Assembly: GCA_035649895.1 (NCBI GenBank)
Contig: DASRIS010000138.1
Span: 10,600 to 74,599, forward strand
From: DASSUC01 sp035649895
GTDB lineage: Bacteria; Actinomycetota; Actinomycetes; Mycobacteriales; Micromonosporaceae
Length of the DNA: 64,000 nucleotides
Direction of reading: 5' to 3'
Within the stretch, counting starts at the first letter, position 1; the number at the start of each line of letters is the position of its first letter. Under the pieces are notes generated by a model. It saw only the letters and a program-made list of their open reading frames with translations, did no database searches and was not told the DNA's origin. Below are positions 54,991-63,486 of the stretch, piece by piece. The position numbers were made by a program, and so were the translations under genes.

Positions 54991-56490
54991 TCACGACGTC
55001 GGTTTCGGCTGTTCGCTGAGGCACTCGTCGAGCGCCGGGGTCCACCACGCCGGGGCCGGAGGTGGCGCGGTGTCCGGCAGCGGCACGTACCGCACCTCGT
55101 ACGGGGCTAGCCGCAGGCGCTGCCCGCGCACCCGCACCTCCACCTCACGCCCGGCGGTGCTCACCACCAGCAGCGCGTGCCGGCCGTGCAGGACGCCCAC
55201 CTCCGGGACCGGCCAGGAGACCGCGTCGGCGGGCTCCGGGTCGGCCAGCAGCCGCTGCATCCAGGCCAGCGCCTCGGCGAGGGGGAGCGGGCGGCCGCCA
55301 CCGGCTGACTGGGTCGAGGTCCACAGCGTGGGCGGGCCCCGGTACTCCTGCTCGGCCAGGCGCTCCGGCTGCCACAGCAGCGCCACCGCGGCCCGCTCGT
55401 CCGCCATGTGCAGCAGGGCCGCGACGGCGCTGGCCACCAGCTGCTGCTGCCCGAGCACCTCGGCGTAGCCGACGTGGAACTCGCTCCACCAGATCGGCAG
55501 GTCGGTGCGGTGGCGCAGCCACCGGGTCACCCCCCCGAACATCGCGGTGGCGAGCGTGGTCGAGGCGACCTGGCCGGAGTCGCGGGTGACCACGCCGCCG
55601 TCGATGGCCACGAAGTCCGCACCGTGCTTGTTGCGCAGCCAGTAGTCGATGGCGTCCAGGCTGCGCCGGTCGATCGTGCCGCAGGCCCCGGCGAGCGTGG
55701 ACGGCCGCCCGCCCGCGGTCGGGTCCCCCCACACGTCGACGACCACGTACGGCCCGCCGACCTTCACCCCCGGCACGGCCTTCTTCAACGCGTCGTACAC
55801 GGTGTTGTAGAACTTGGTGTAGGCCTCGTAGTCCCAGCGGTTGCGCAGGTTGTCCCAGAAGCCCTTCATCTCGTTCCACACCAGGAAGTGGCGCACCTGC
55901 GGGTAGCGGCGGGCGACCGCCACGGCCAGCCCGGCGAAGTCGCGGTAGTGCTCCGGCCGCGGTGCGGCGTGCAGCCGGGTCCAGTCCGTCTCCCCGGGCC
56001 GGCCGCCCTTCATCCAGTCCGGTGCGCAGCACAGGGTGATGACCGGGGTGCCGCCGGTGGCCCGGACCAGCCGCATCCGGCGGTCCAGCGAGGCCCACTC
56101 GTACACCCCGGGGCGCGGCTGCGGGTTCAGCGCCCCCCACCCGAAGATGTGCTGGTTCTGGTACGTCGCGGTGGCTCCGAGCACGCGCATGGCCGAGGCC
56201 CGGGCGTCGTCGTCGCCCCAGTTGTCGATCGAGTACTGCCCGTGGGTGACCCCGACGGCCAGCAGGTCCGGGTTCGGGCCCGGCGGCCGCCGCGCGGACC
56301 AGTCGTACCCGGCGGCGCTTGGCTGGTCCGGGCCCGGCGGCGGCTGGGCCGGGGCGAGCGCGAGCAGCAGGCCGGAGGTGATGAGGAGCACGGCCACGCC
56401 GAGCGTGAGCGAGGCGGCCCGGCGTCGGGCCCCCCGGCGCGGCCGAGGGGTGGACGGCCACCGGGGTGGCCGGGGCGGCGTGCCGGGCAT
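54991..56490 (-). CDS. Membrane-anchored or secreted GH39-like glycoside hydrolase
   Basis: This 499-residue protein has an N-terminal hydrophobic helix after a basic stretch (RRAASLTLGVAVLLITSGLLLALAP), a TIM-barrel with the acid/base glutamate in FLVWNEMKGFWDN near residue 190 and the likely nucleophile in IWWSEFHVGYAEV near residue 335. It also has a C-terminal beta domain. This is the layout of GH39/clan A enzymes such as xylosidases and glycan-trimming factors found in exopolysaccharide operons. The start lies two bases before the previous stop region. Confidence 0.82.
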   Translation of the reverse strand: MPGTPPRPPRWPSTPRPRRGARRRAASLTLGVAVLLITSGLLLALAPAQPPPGPDQPSAAGYDWSARRPPGPNPDLLAVGVTHGQYSIDNWGDDDARASAMRVLGATATYQNQHIFGWGALNPQPRPGVYEWASLDRRMRLVRATGGTPVITLCCAPDWMKGGRPGETDWTRLHAAPRPEHYRDFAGLAVAVARRYPQVRHFLVWNEMKGFWDNLRNRWDYEAYTKFYNTVYDALKKAVPGVKVGGPYVVVDVWGDPTAGGRPSTLAGACGTIDRRSLDAIDYWLRNKHGADFVAIDGGVVTRDSGQVASTTLATAMFGGVTRWLRHRTDLPIWWSEFHVGYAEVLGQQQLVASAVAALLHMADERAAVALLWQPERLAEQEYRGPPTLWTSTQSAGGGRPLPLAEALAWMQRLLADPEPADAVSWPVPEVGVLHGRHALLVVSTAGREVEVRVRGQRLRLAPYEVRYVPLPDTAPPPAPAWWTPALDECLSEQPKPTS

Positions 56491-56492
56491 GG

Positions 56493-57611
56493 CTATCCCC
56501 GGCCCGGCCGGAGCTGGAGGAGCTGGCGCACGCCGCTGCGGGCCCGGCTCGCCAGCGCACCGAGCGGGACCGGCTCGATCCGGTAGCTGGCCAGGTGCTG
56601 GCTCACCGCGCCGAAGCGGCTCTTGAAGAGGGCCAGCGGGGAGCCCGGGTCGGACTCGCCCATGAGGTAGCAGGTGCAGCCGGCCTGCGCCGCGTCCTCG
56701 ATCGCGGTCCGGTGCAGCAGGTAGTTGGCGCAGGTCGGCCCGGCCAGCTCCGAGCGCATGGCGCCGCGCCAGTAGGCGGCCGTGCCGGAGCCGAAGAGTA
56801 CGACGATCGCGGCGACCGGTTGGCCGGCGTGGAACGCCGCGTAGATCCGGCAGCCGGCACCCAGCGCGGCGGCGACCGTCCGCAGCTTCCGCTCGGGTTC
56901 GCGGCGGGCGGCCTGCCAGCGGGCCAGCGCCAGCGGGCGGCCGTCCCGCCCGGCCCACCGCGCCACCGAGCTGGCGTAGAGCTCGTGGAAGACGGGCACC
57001 AGGCGGCCGGTGTCGTCCCGCTCGACCACCACGCCGGCCCGCTCCGCCCGGCGGACCCGGGTGCGGGTGTCCGGGCGGAACCGGGTACGCCAGACCCGGT
57101 CGAAGCCGCCGTCCAGCGGCACGGTCTGCGTCATGCACGGCTTGCGGCGTACCCCGGATGGCATTCCCGCCTCCCAGACGGCCGCCGCGGCCGGGTCGGG
57201 ACGCAGCAGGGTGCGCAGGCTCCGCCGCCGGGCCAGGTCCTCGACGACCATGCGTACGTCCTCCGGGCGCACCGGGCCGTCATCGCTGAGCAGGCCGCCC
57301 GGTCCCCACCCGACCGGCAGGCCGGCCCGGACCGCGAGCGGCGGCACCGCCCGCCGCCGTACCAGCGGCAGGACCAGCCGCCGGCCGTCGGCGGTCTGGT
57401 AGAGGCGCGACGCGTCCTCGTACCCGTCGACCGCGCACACGCACCCCAGCCAGGCCGGCGTCTGGGTGGGCAGCGCCCGGCGGGCGCGGGTGAGCACCTC
57501 ACGCCAGGCCTGGGCGGGTGCCGGGGTCGACACGGCGAACCCGCCCGGCCCGGGCGGCTCCCGCCGTCCGGGCCGGGGGCGCTGCTGCGGCGCCCCGGCC
57601 AGCGGGGTCAC
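56493..57611 (-). CDS. GNAT/FemX-like acyltransferase (BioF2-type)
   Basis: This 372-residue protein has tandem GNAT-like folds. Landmarks are RRLVLPLVRRRAVPPL, FRPDTRTRVRRAERAGVVVERDD, HELYASSVARWAG, YAAFHAGQPVAAIVVLFGSGTAAYWRGAM and LHRTAIEDAAQAGCTCYLMGESDPGSPLALFKSRFGA. The family acylates polysaccharides or transfers amino acids in peptidoglycan. GTG start overlaps the secreted-protein gene by four bases. Confidence 0.8.
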   Translation of the reverse strand: MTPLAGAPQQRPRPGRREPPGPGGFAVSTPAPAQAWREVLTRARRALPTQTPAWLGCVCAVDGYEDASRLYQTADGRRLVLPLVRRRAVPPLAVRAGLPVGWGPGGLLSDDGPVRPEDVRMVVEDLARRRSLRTLLRPDPAAAAVWEAGMPSGVRRKPCMTQTVPLDGGFDRVWRTRFRPDTRTRVRRAERAGVVVERDDTGRLVPVFHELYASSVARWAGRDGRPLALARWQAARREPERKLRTVAAALGAGCRIYAAFHAGQPVAAIVVLFGSGTAAYWRGAMRSELAGPTCANYLLHRTAIEDAAQAGCTCYLMGESDPGSPLALFKSRFGAVSQHLASYRIEPVPLGALASRARSGVRQLLQLRPGRG

Positions 57612-58912
57612 GGTGCCAGCTCGAGGTACGCGTGCCAGTACCGCTGGGTGGCGTCGTTGCTCGCCATGACCACCAGCCCGGTGGCGCTGGTGACGCTCTG
57701 CTTGGTCGACGTGGCGTTGTTGAGGTTCGGCGACCCGCCGTCGCGGATGAACGGCGTGCCCCGCCCGAGCGGGAAGGAGAGGGCGTCCATGGGCGAGCTC
57801 TTCATGAAGATCGTCCCGGGCACTCCCGAGTAGGGGCACCCGCTGTTCGGCGCGGTTGCGAAGACGTGGAGCATCTGGTGCTCGGAGTCGAGCACGACGA
57901 TCGGCCGGGTGTGGCAGTCGCTGATGCGGCCGAACGGGGCGCTGTCCCAGTCGCCGGTCACCGGGTCGCGGGCGAGCAGCAGGATCAGCGGCGCGGACGT
58001 GCTGGCGCCCGCGTCGTCCAGGCTGGTCTTGACCGCGGCGAAGACCCGCCCGGAGGGGTCGGCCTGCAGCGACTTGAGGTTGATGTGGTCGTCGGCGCTG
58101 TTCGGGCCCTGGATCGCCGTGCGGGTCGTCTCCCAGGTGTCCCGCGGTGCGCCGTTGGCGTGGACCGCGAAGTACATGGCTGAGTCGGTCTGGTTGCTCC
58201 ACATCACGCCGATCTGGTCGGTGAACGAGACCACCGCGGAGATGTCGTCGGCGTAGAGGTCGTCCGCCCCGTCGACCGGGAGCGCGAACGGCGTCCCCCA
58301 CACCATGTCGTCGCCGCTGGTGTTGTTCACGTAGACGCTGGTGCCCTGGGTCCAGGTCGCCCAGAGCACCCCGGTGGAGTCCTTGTCCAGGGTCAGCGCC
58401 TCGGCCGAGACGCCGTTTACCAGCACGGGGAAGCCGGTGTCGCGGGTGTAGGCGTCGGTGACCGGGTCGTACGAGAACCGGTAGAGCCGGGTCGGGTTGC
58501 CGGGCACCACCGCAGCGGCGGAGCTGGCCCGCCAGTGCGAGGCGACGTAGAGCCGGGTGCCGTCCCACAGCGCGTCGGACCGGGTCTTGGGCCGGTTGTC
58601 GACCATCGTGCCGGTGTCCACCCAGCGCTGCGTGGAAAGGTCCAGCCGGAAGATCCGGTGGGTCTGGCTGCCCGTGTGGAACAGCACCGACCACCACGAG
58701 CCGTCGTTCCACCACAGCTTGCTCTGCGGCTTCTCGCCGGTTGCTGCGGAGCCGTCCCCAGTGGTGGCCGGCCCGGCGTAGCCGACGTCCTCGGCGGCGA
58801 AGGCCGGCTGCGCGACCGTGACCGGCCCGGCCAGCAGGCCGGTGAGCAGGCCGAGGACCAGCAGGTGAGCCGGTCCCCGGCCGGCCCGCATGAAGCGGCG
58901 CCGGCTGGTCAC
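57608..58912 (-). CDS. Secreted protein, probable beta-propeller-like
   Basis: This 434-residue protein has a signal peptide (basic start, LLVLGLLTGLLAGPVTVAQPAFAAE). The mature part is rich in aromatic beta-strand segments such as SKLWWNDGSWWSVLFHTG, TRLYRFSYDP and TGVLWATWTQG, suggesting a propeller fold without catalytic residues that I recognise. It may bind or hydrolyse the exported glycan. GTG start overlaps the glycosyltransferase stop by four bases. Confidence 0.7.
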   Translation of the reverse strand: MTSRRRFMRAGRGPAHLLVLGLLTGLLAGPVTVAQPAFAAEDVGYAGPATTGDGSAATGEKPQSKLWWNDGSWWSVLFHTGSQTHRIFRLDLSTQRWVDTGTMVDNRPKTRSDALWDGTRLYVASHWRASSAAAVVPGNPTRLYRFSYDPVTDAYTRDTGFPVLVNGVSAEALTLDKDSTGVLWATWTQGTSVYVNNTSGDDMVWGTPFALPVDGADDLYADDISAVVSFTDQIGVMWSNQTDSAMYFAVHANGAPRDTWETTRTAIQGPNSADDHINLKSLQADPSGRVFAAVKTSLDDAGASTSAPLILLLARDPVTGDWDSAPFGRISDCHTRPIVVLDSEHQMLHVFATAPNSGCPYSGVPGTIFMKSSPMDALSFPLGRGTPFIRDGGSPNLNNATSTKQSVTSATGLVVMASNDATQRYWHAYLELAP

Positions 58913-59838
58913 AGCACTGTCCCGACGCCCTGCGGCTGCGGCTGGACCGGCGCGGGAAGCAGCTCGGCCACCGCGCGCCAGCTGCGCAGCGCGCGCTGGT
59001 CGATCGGGTCCACCACCGGGCGCGGGCGCCGCGACACCCGCTCCCGGACGAGGGTACGCAGCACCCGCTGGCCGTCCCGGAACGCGTGCAGGTTGGACAT
59101 GCCCCACCGGCGGGGGAGCTCCATGCTCGGCACCTCGGCGATGCGCAGGTTGGCCTTTACCGCGTGCACGGCCAGCTCGGTCTCGATCTCGAAGCCGTGC
59201 GCGGTGAGCGCCAGCGCGGGCAGGCACTCCCGGCGGAAGGAGCAGTAGCCGTAGCACAGGTCGGTGAAGCGGATCAGGAACAGGGTGTTCGTCATCCGGG
59301 TCAGCGCGTGGTTGCCGAGCCACCGCAGCGGGGTCAGGTCGGTCGAGCCGCCGCCGCGGAGGAACCGGGAGCCCTTGACGAAGTCGTAGCCGTTCATCAG
59401 CGGCGTGACGAAACGGTGCAGCTCGGCCGGGTCCATGCTGCCGTCGGCATCGATCATCACGATGATGTCGCAGGTCGCGGCGGCGAAGCCGGCGCGCAGC
59501 GCGGCGCCCTTGCCACTGCCGTTCTCGGTGACGACCACGATGTCCGGGCGCACCGTGCGGGCGATAGCCACGGTCTGGTCCGTTGAGTGCCCGTCCACGA
59601 GGATGACCTCGTTGACGACCGCCGGTAGGCGCCGCAGCACCCAGGCGATGTTGCGCTGCTCGTTGCGGGCCGGCACGACCACGCTCACGGTCTGCCGCGA
59701 CCGGTGGCCGTTGCCCGAGTGGCCGTTCCCACCCCCGTTCCCACCCCCGTTCCCGTTCGACGGGACGGCGGACGGCTGGTAGACGGCGGTCACCATGCCG
59801 TCGGGAAGAACTTCGATCTCAGCGGGCAGGTTCTCCAT
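58909..59838 (-). CDS. Dolichol-phosphate-mannose-synthase-like family-2 glycosyltransferase
   Basis: This 309-residue GT-A enzyme has VSVVVPARNEQRNIAWVLRRLP near residue 50, VILVDGHSTDQT, GKGAALRAGFAAATCDIIVMIDADGSMDPAEL (DxD-like) and GSRFLRGG. It resembles enzymes that prime lipid-linked glycans. A glycine-asparagine linker (NGNGGGNGGGNGHSGNG) precedes the domain. It is the first gene of the long minus-strand polysaccharide operon. Confidence 0.88.
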   Translation of the reverse strand: MENLPAEIEVLPDGMVTAVYQPSAVPSNGNGGGNGGGNGHSGNGHRSRQTVSVVVPARNEQRNIAWVLRRLPAVVNEVILVDGHSTDQTVAIARTVRPDIVVVTENGSGKGAALRAGFAAATCDIIVMIDADGSMDPAELHRFVTPLMNGYDFVKGSRFLRGGGSTDLTPLRWLGNHALTRMTNTLFLIRFTDLCYGYCSFRRECLPALALTAHGFEIETELAVHAVKANLRIAEVPSMELPRRWGMSNLHAFRDGQRVLRTLVRERVSRRPRPVVDPIDQRALRSWRAVAELLPAPVQPQPQGVGTVL

Positions 59839-60034
59839 GGCTCACTCCGGTGGTCGAACTGCTACGGGACCAAGGAAGAGGAGCGTGGCCGGCGGCGCAC
59901 GTCCCGGGACCGCTGATGAGGCGGGTCTCGGGTCCCGTCCCTGACGATAACGCTGACAGTGCGTGACACGAATGTGAACGATTGGTTAACGTAGGTGCCC
60001 TACGCCGATCGCACTAGTAGGAGCTGAGGTCCGC

Positions 60035-60760
60035 CTAGTCTGGCGAGACACGCAGCCCGTTGCGGAGGGCGAGCGCCACCGACTCGAGCGACGAGTGTGC
60101 GCCGAGCTTGGTGAGCAGGTTCTGGGTGTGGGTGCGCACCGTGTGCACCGACAGGTGCAGGCGCTGCGCTATCTCGGCCCGGGTCAGCCCGTTGACCATG
60201 CACTGGAGCACCTCGCGCTCGCGGGCGGTCAGCCCGTCCAGCCGGTCCGGCGGCGGTGCCGCCACGTGCGCGACCAGGTCGGTGAGCACCTTGCCGAGCA
60301 GGTCCGGCGAGAGCCATGCCTCGCCGGCGTGCACCCCGCGGATGACCCGTACCAGGTGGTCGGTGTCGACGGTCTTGGGCAGCCAGGCGCGGACGCCGTT
60401 GACCAGCCCGGTCACCACGTCCTCGACCGACTGGATGCCGGTGAGGATCACCACCCGGGTGCCGGGGGAGGTATCGCGCAGCGCCGCGGCGACGTCCAGC
60501 CCGCTCTCGCCGTTGTCGAGGCACAGGTCGAGCACTGCCACCGCGGGCCTGGCCCGGGCCGCCACCGCCCGGGCCTCTGCCGCGCCGTACGCGACGAGTA
60601 CCGGGCCGAGGTCGGGCTCGCGGGACAGGCGTGCTTGCAGGGCGTCGGCGAACACCGCGTGGTCGTCGAGCACCAGAACCGAGACACCCACAGCTGGCAC
60701 GATCCGTGCATTCGGGGCCGAGCGCATCATGCAGATGACGGAGACGCGCCTCGCGCACAT
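60035..60760 (-). CDS. LuxR/NarL-family response regulator
   Basis: This protein has a receiver domain (SVLVLDDHAVFADALQARL ... VAVLDLCLDNGESGLDVAAAL) and a LuxR HTH (LTAREREVLQCMVNGLTRAEIAQRLHLSVHTVRTHTQNLLTKLGAHSSLE). No kinase gene is adjacent. The start is uncertain: ATGs at 60760 and 60730, or a GTG near 60700, would all leave the receiver intact; I give the longest form. It lies 27 bases after the lipoprotein gene and may control the polysaccharide operon 200 bases downstream. Confidence 0.85.
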   Translation of the reverse strand: MCARRVSVICMMRSAPNARIVPAVGVSVLVLDDHAVFADALQARLSREPDLGPVLVAYGAAEARAVAARARPAVAVLDLCLDNGESGLDVAAALRDTSPGTRVVILTGIQSVEDVVTGLVNGVRAWLPKTVDTDHLVRVIRGVHAGEAWLSPDLLGKVLTDLVAHVAAPPPDRLDGLTAREREVLQCMVNGLTRAEIAQRLHLSVHTVRTHTQNLLTKLGAHSSLESVALALRNGLRVSPD

Positions 60761-60787
60761 ACTCCCTGGCTCATCCGGCTCCGTGGC

Positions 60788-61513
60788 TCACCCCACGCGC
60801 ACGTCGACCGCTACGACGTAGCGCAGCTGGCCACTGGCGTCCGGCCGGCTCAGCTGGCCGACGCGGACCGGCAGGACCTGGTCGCTGCCGGCGGCCACCT
60901 GGATGCCCAAGCCGTAGCTCACGTACCCCTCGAAGTCCCCGGCCGGGGCGTAGCTGCGCAGGTTTCGCAGGTTGACCTGCCGGTCGGCGGCGAGCTGGAT
61001 CGTGCTGGCTCCGGCGTTGTCATGCGCCTGGGCAGGGGTGAACTGGATCCGCAGGACCGAGTTGCCGGTCAGCGGGATGGGAGCGCCGGAGCCCTCGCCG
61101 AGCAGCCGCGGCACGTACGAGAGGTTGTAGCTGGGGTAGGCACCCGCGAAGGTGAACGTGATCCGGACGTACCCGGGCTGTTCGGTCCCGTGGTCGCCGG
61201 TGCGGATCTCGACCAGGTAGGGCAGCGGGATGGCGGGCGGCGGGGCGATCGGCACGGCGACCCGGTTCGTCACCGTGACCGGGGTGCCCGGCACGCCCCA
61301 GCCGTAGGTGACGCGGTAGGCATCGCCGGCCCGCGTCGGCGCCGGTCCGCCCGGAGCCGGCTCGCTGGGCGTGCTGGCCGCCGGTGCGGCGGTTGCCGGC
61401 CCGGCCGTGCCAGCGGAGGCAGCGGGCGGGACGGGCGGCTGCGGGGACTGGGCCTGGCCGCAGCCGGCGGCCCAAACCGTCACGATTACGGACGCAACAA
61501 GAAGCCGTCTCAT
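60788..61513 (-). CDS. Lipoprotein of unknown function
   Basis: This 241-residue protein has a signal peptide and lipobox (MRRLLVASVIVTVWAAGCGQ), then a Pro/Ala linker of about 40 residues. The beta-rich domain contains PYLVEIRTGDHGTEQPGYVRITFTFAGAYPSYNLSYV and SVLRIQFTPAQAH. It belongs to the outer face of the membrane. I do not recognise a named family. It is followed by the LuxR regulator on the same strand. Confidence 0.8.
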   Translation of the reverse strand: MRRLLVASVIVTVWAAGCGQAQSPQPPVPPAASAGTAGPATAAPAASTPSEPAPGGPAPTRAGDAYRVTYGWGVPGTPVTVTNRVAVPIAPPPAIPLPYLVEIRTGDHGTEQPGYVRITFTFAGAYPSYNLSYVPRLLGEGSGAPIPLTGNSVLRIQFTPAQAHDNAGASTIQLAADRQVNLRNLRSYAPAGDFEGYVSYGLGIQVAAGSDQVLPVRVGQLSRPDASGQLRYVVAVDVRVG

Positions 61514-61689
61514 GACGGTCTCCTTCCACTGGTGGCTAGTGGCACTACGACGCCCGACCGGCCCCGCCGGTTGACCTTCCCTGGCTGTCAGTTTCGGGAC
61601 AGTGTGCACGTCGACCCTGCTCACGACCCATCGATGTTCTCCACAGTGGACCGTGTTTCCGCGCCCGGCCCGCCGGGAAAAGCCGGAGG

Positions 61690-63486
61690 ATGGACGACTC
61701 GCCGCGACGCATCGCCGACTACGGGTTCCTCTCCGACTGCCGGTCGGCCGCCCTGGTGAGCCGGGACGGCTCGGTGGACTGGTGGTGCCCGGGGCGGTTC
61801 GACGCGGCGTCGGTCTTTGCGCGGCTGCTCGACGATCGGGCAGGTCACTGGTCGATCCGCCCCGCGGTCCCGTTCCGGGTACGGCGGGAGTACCTCGCCG
61901 GCTCGCTGGTGCTGCGCACGGTCTTCGACACCGCAGGCGGGTCCGTGGCGGTCACCGACGCGCTGGCCCAGGCGCCCGGCACGCAGGGCCACGACCTCGG
62001 CGTGGCAGCGCCCCAGGTGCTGCTGCGGCACGTGGAGGGGCTCGCAGGCGCCGTACCGGTGTGGATGGAGTGCGCGCCCAGGATGGAGTACGGCCGGGTC
62101 ACGCCCAGGATGGAGGCGGTCGACGGGGCCGTGCTCGCCACCGGAGGACCGGCCGCGCTGCGGCTGGCCGGCACGGTGCCGCTGGCCATCGGCACGGGCG
62201 TCGCCACCGCCGAGCTGACCGTGGCCGCCGGCGACACGTACGGCTGGAGCCTGGGCTATGCGCCCGCCTACGCGGGCATTGGCCCGGCGGCGCTCGACCC
62301 GCGGCGGGTGCTCGATGACACCGTCGCCGCTTGGCGCTCCTGGGCCGACCTGCACCGCGCGTACGACGGCTTCCGCACCGACCTGGTCCGGCACAGCGCC
62401 CTGGTGGTGCAGGGCCTGACCTACCGGCCCAGCGGCGCGGTGGTCGCGGCGCCGACCACGTCGCTGCCGGAGCAGCTGGGCGGGGACCGCAACTACGACT
62501 ACCGGTACGCGTGGCTGCGCGACTTCACGCTCACCATGCGCGCGTTGTGGGTGGCCGCGTGCCCGGACGAGTCGGACGCGCTGTTCGGCTGGGTCGCGGC
62601 GGCGACCGGGCAGCTCGGCGACGGCGACCCGGTGCCGATCATGTACGGCATCGAGGGCGAGCGGGACCTCACCGAGCGCAGCCTGGACCACCTGGCCGGG
62701 TTCGCCGGCAGCCGGCCGGTGCGGGTGGGCAACGAGGCGTGGCGGCAGCGCCAGCACGACGTGCTCGGCGAGGTGCTGGACGCGGCGTACCTGTTCCGGG
62801 ACCGGCTCGGCCCGCTGCCTGACCACGTGCGCTCGCTGCTCGGGCAGCTGGCCGACCGGGCGGCCGACGCGTGGCGCAAGCCGGACTCGGGCATGTGGGA
62901 GATCCGCGGCGCCGAGCGGCACTACCTGTCGTCGAAGGTCCTGTGCTGGGTGGCGCTGGACCGGGCGGTACGGTTCGGCGACGCGCTCGCCGGCCCCGCG
63001 TCGCGGGAACGTTGGGCGGCGGAGCGGGACGCGGTCCGCCAGGCCGTGCTCGAGCAGGGCTGGCACGACGGCGCCGGGGCTTATACGGGCGTCTTCGGCT
63101 CGGCGGAGCTGGACGCGTCGGTGCTGGTCATGCCGCTGGTGGGGTTCCTGCCCGCCGAGGAGCCGCGGATGCGGGCCACCATCGCCGCGGTCGAGGCCCG
63201 CCTCGGGGCGGATGGACTGGTACGCCGCTGGGCGCAGGACCCGGCCGGGTTCCTGCTCTGCACCTACTGGTTGGTGGAGTGCCTGGCGCTCGCCGGTGAG
63301 GTCGACCGCGCGGCCGAGTGGTTCGACCGGGCGAGCGGGTGCGCCAACGACCTCGGGCTGCTGGCAGAGCAGGCGGATCCGGCCAGCGGTGAGCAGCTGG
63401 GCAACTTCCCGCAGACGTTCTCGCACATCGGGCTGGTCAACGCGGCCTGGCGGCTGACCGAGGTGACCTCAGGCCAGGCCCGGTAG
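61690..63486 (+). CDS. GH15-family glucoamylase/trehalase-like enzyme
   Basis: This 598-residue protein has the GH15 layout: an N-terminal beta-sandwich (IADYGFLSDCRSAALVSRDGSVDWWCPGRFDAASVFARLL) and an (alpha/alpha)6 barrel with GGDRNYDYRYAWLRDFTLTMRALW near residue 260. LSSKVLCWVALDRAVRFG follows, and the C-terminal NFPQTFSHIGLVNAAWRL. Actinomycete relatives hydrolyse trehalose or alpha-glucans. Its 3' end overlaps the convergent WD40 gene by 18 bases. Confidence 0.9.
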   Translation: MDDSPRRIADYGFLSDCRSAALVSRDGSVDWWCPGRFDAASVFARLLDDRAGHWSIRPAVPFRVRREYLAGSLVLRTVFDTAGGSVAVTDALAQAPGTQGHDLGVAAPQVLLRHVEGLAGAVPVWMECAPRMEYGRVTPRMEAVDGAVLATGGPAALRLAGTVPLAIGTGVATAELTVAAGDTYGWSLGYAPAYAGIGPAALDPRRVLDDTVAAWRSWADLHRAYDGFRTDLVRHSALVVQGLTYRPSGAVVAAPTTSLPEQLGGDRNYDYRYAWLRDFTLTMRALWVAACPDESDALFGWVAAATGQLGDGDPVPIMYGIEGERDLTERSLDHLAGFAGSRPVRVGNEAWRQRQHDVLGEVLDAAYLFRDRLGPLPDHVRSLLGQLADRAADAWRKPDSGMWEIRGAERHYLSSKVLCWVALDRAVRFGDALAGPASRERWAAERDAVRQAVLEQGWHDGAGAYTGVFGSAELDASVLVMPLVGFLPAEEPRMRATIAAVEARLGADGLVRRWAQDPAGFLLCTYWLVECLALAGEVDRAAEWFDRASGCANDLGLLAEQADPASGEQLGNFPQTFSHIGLVNAAWRLTEVTSGQAR

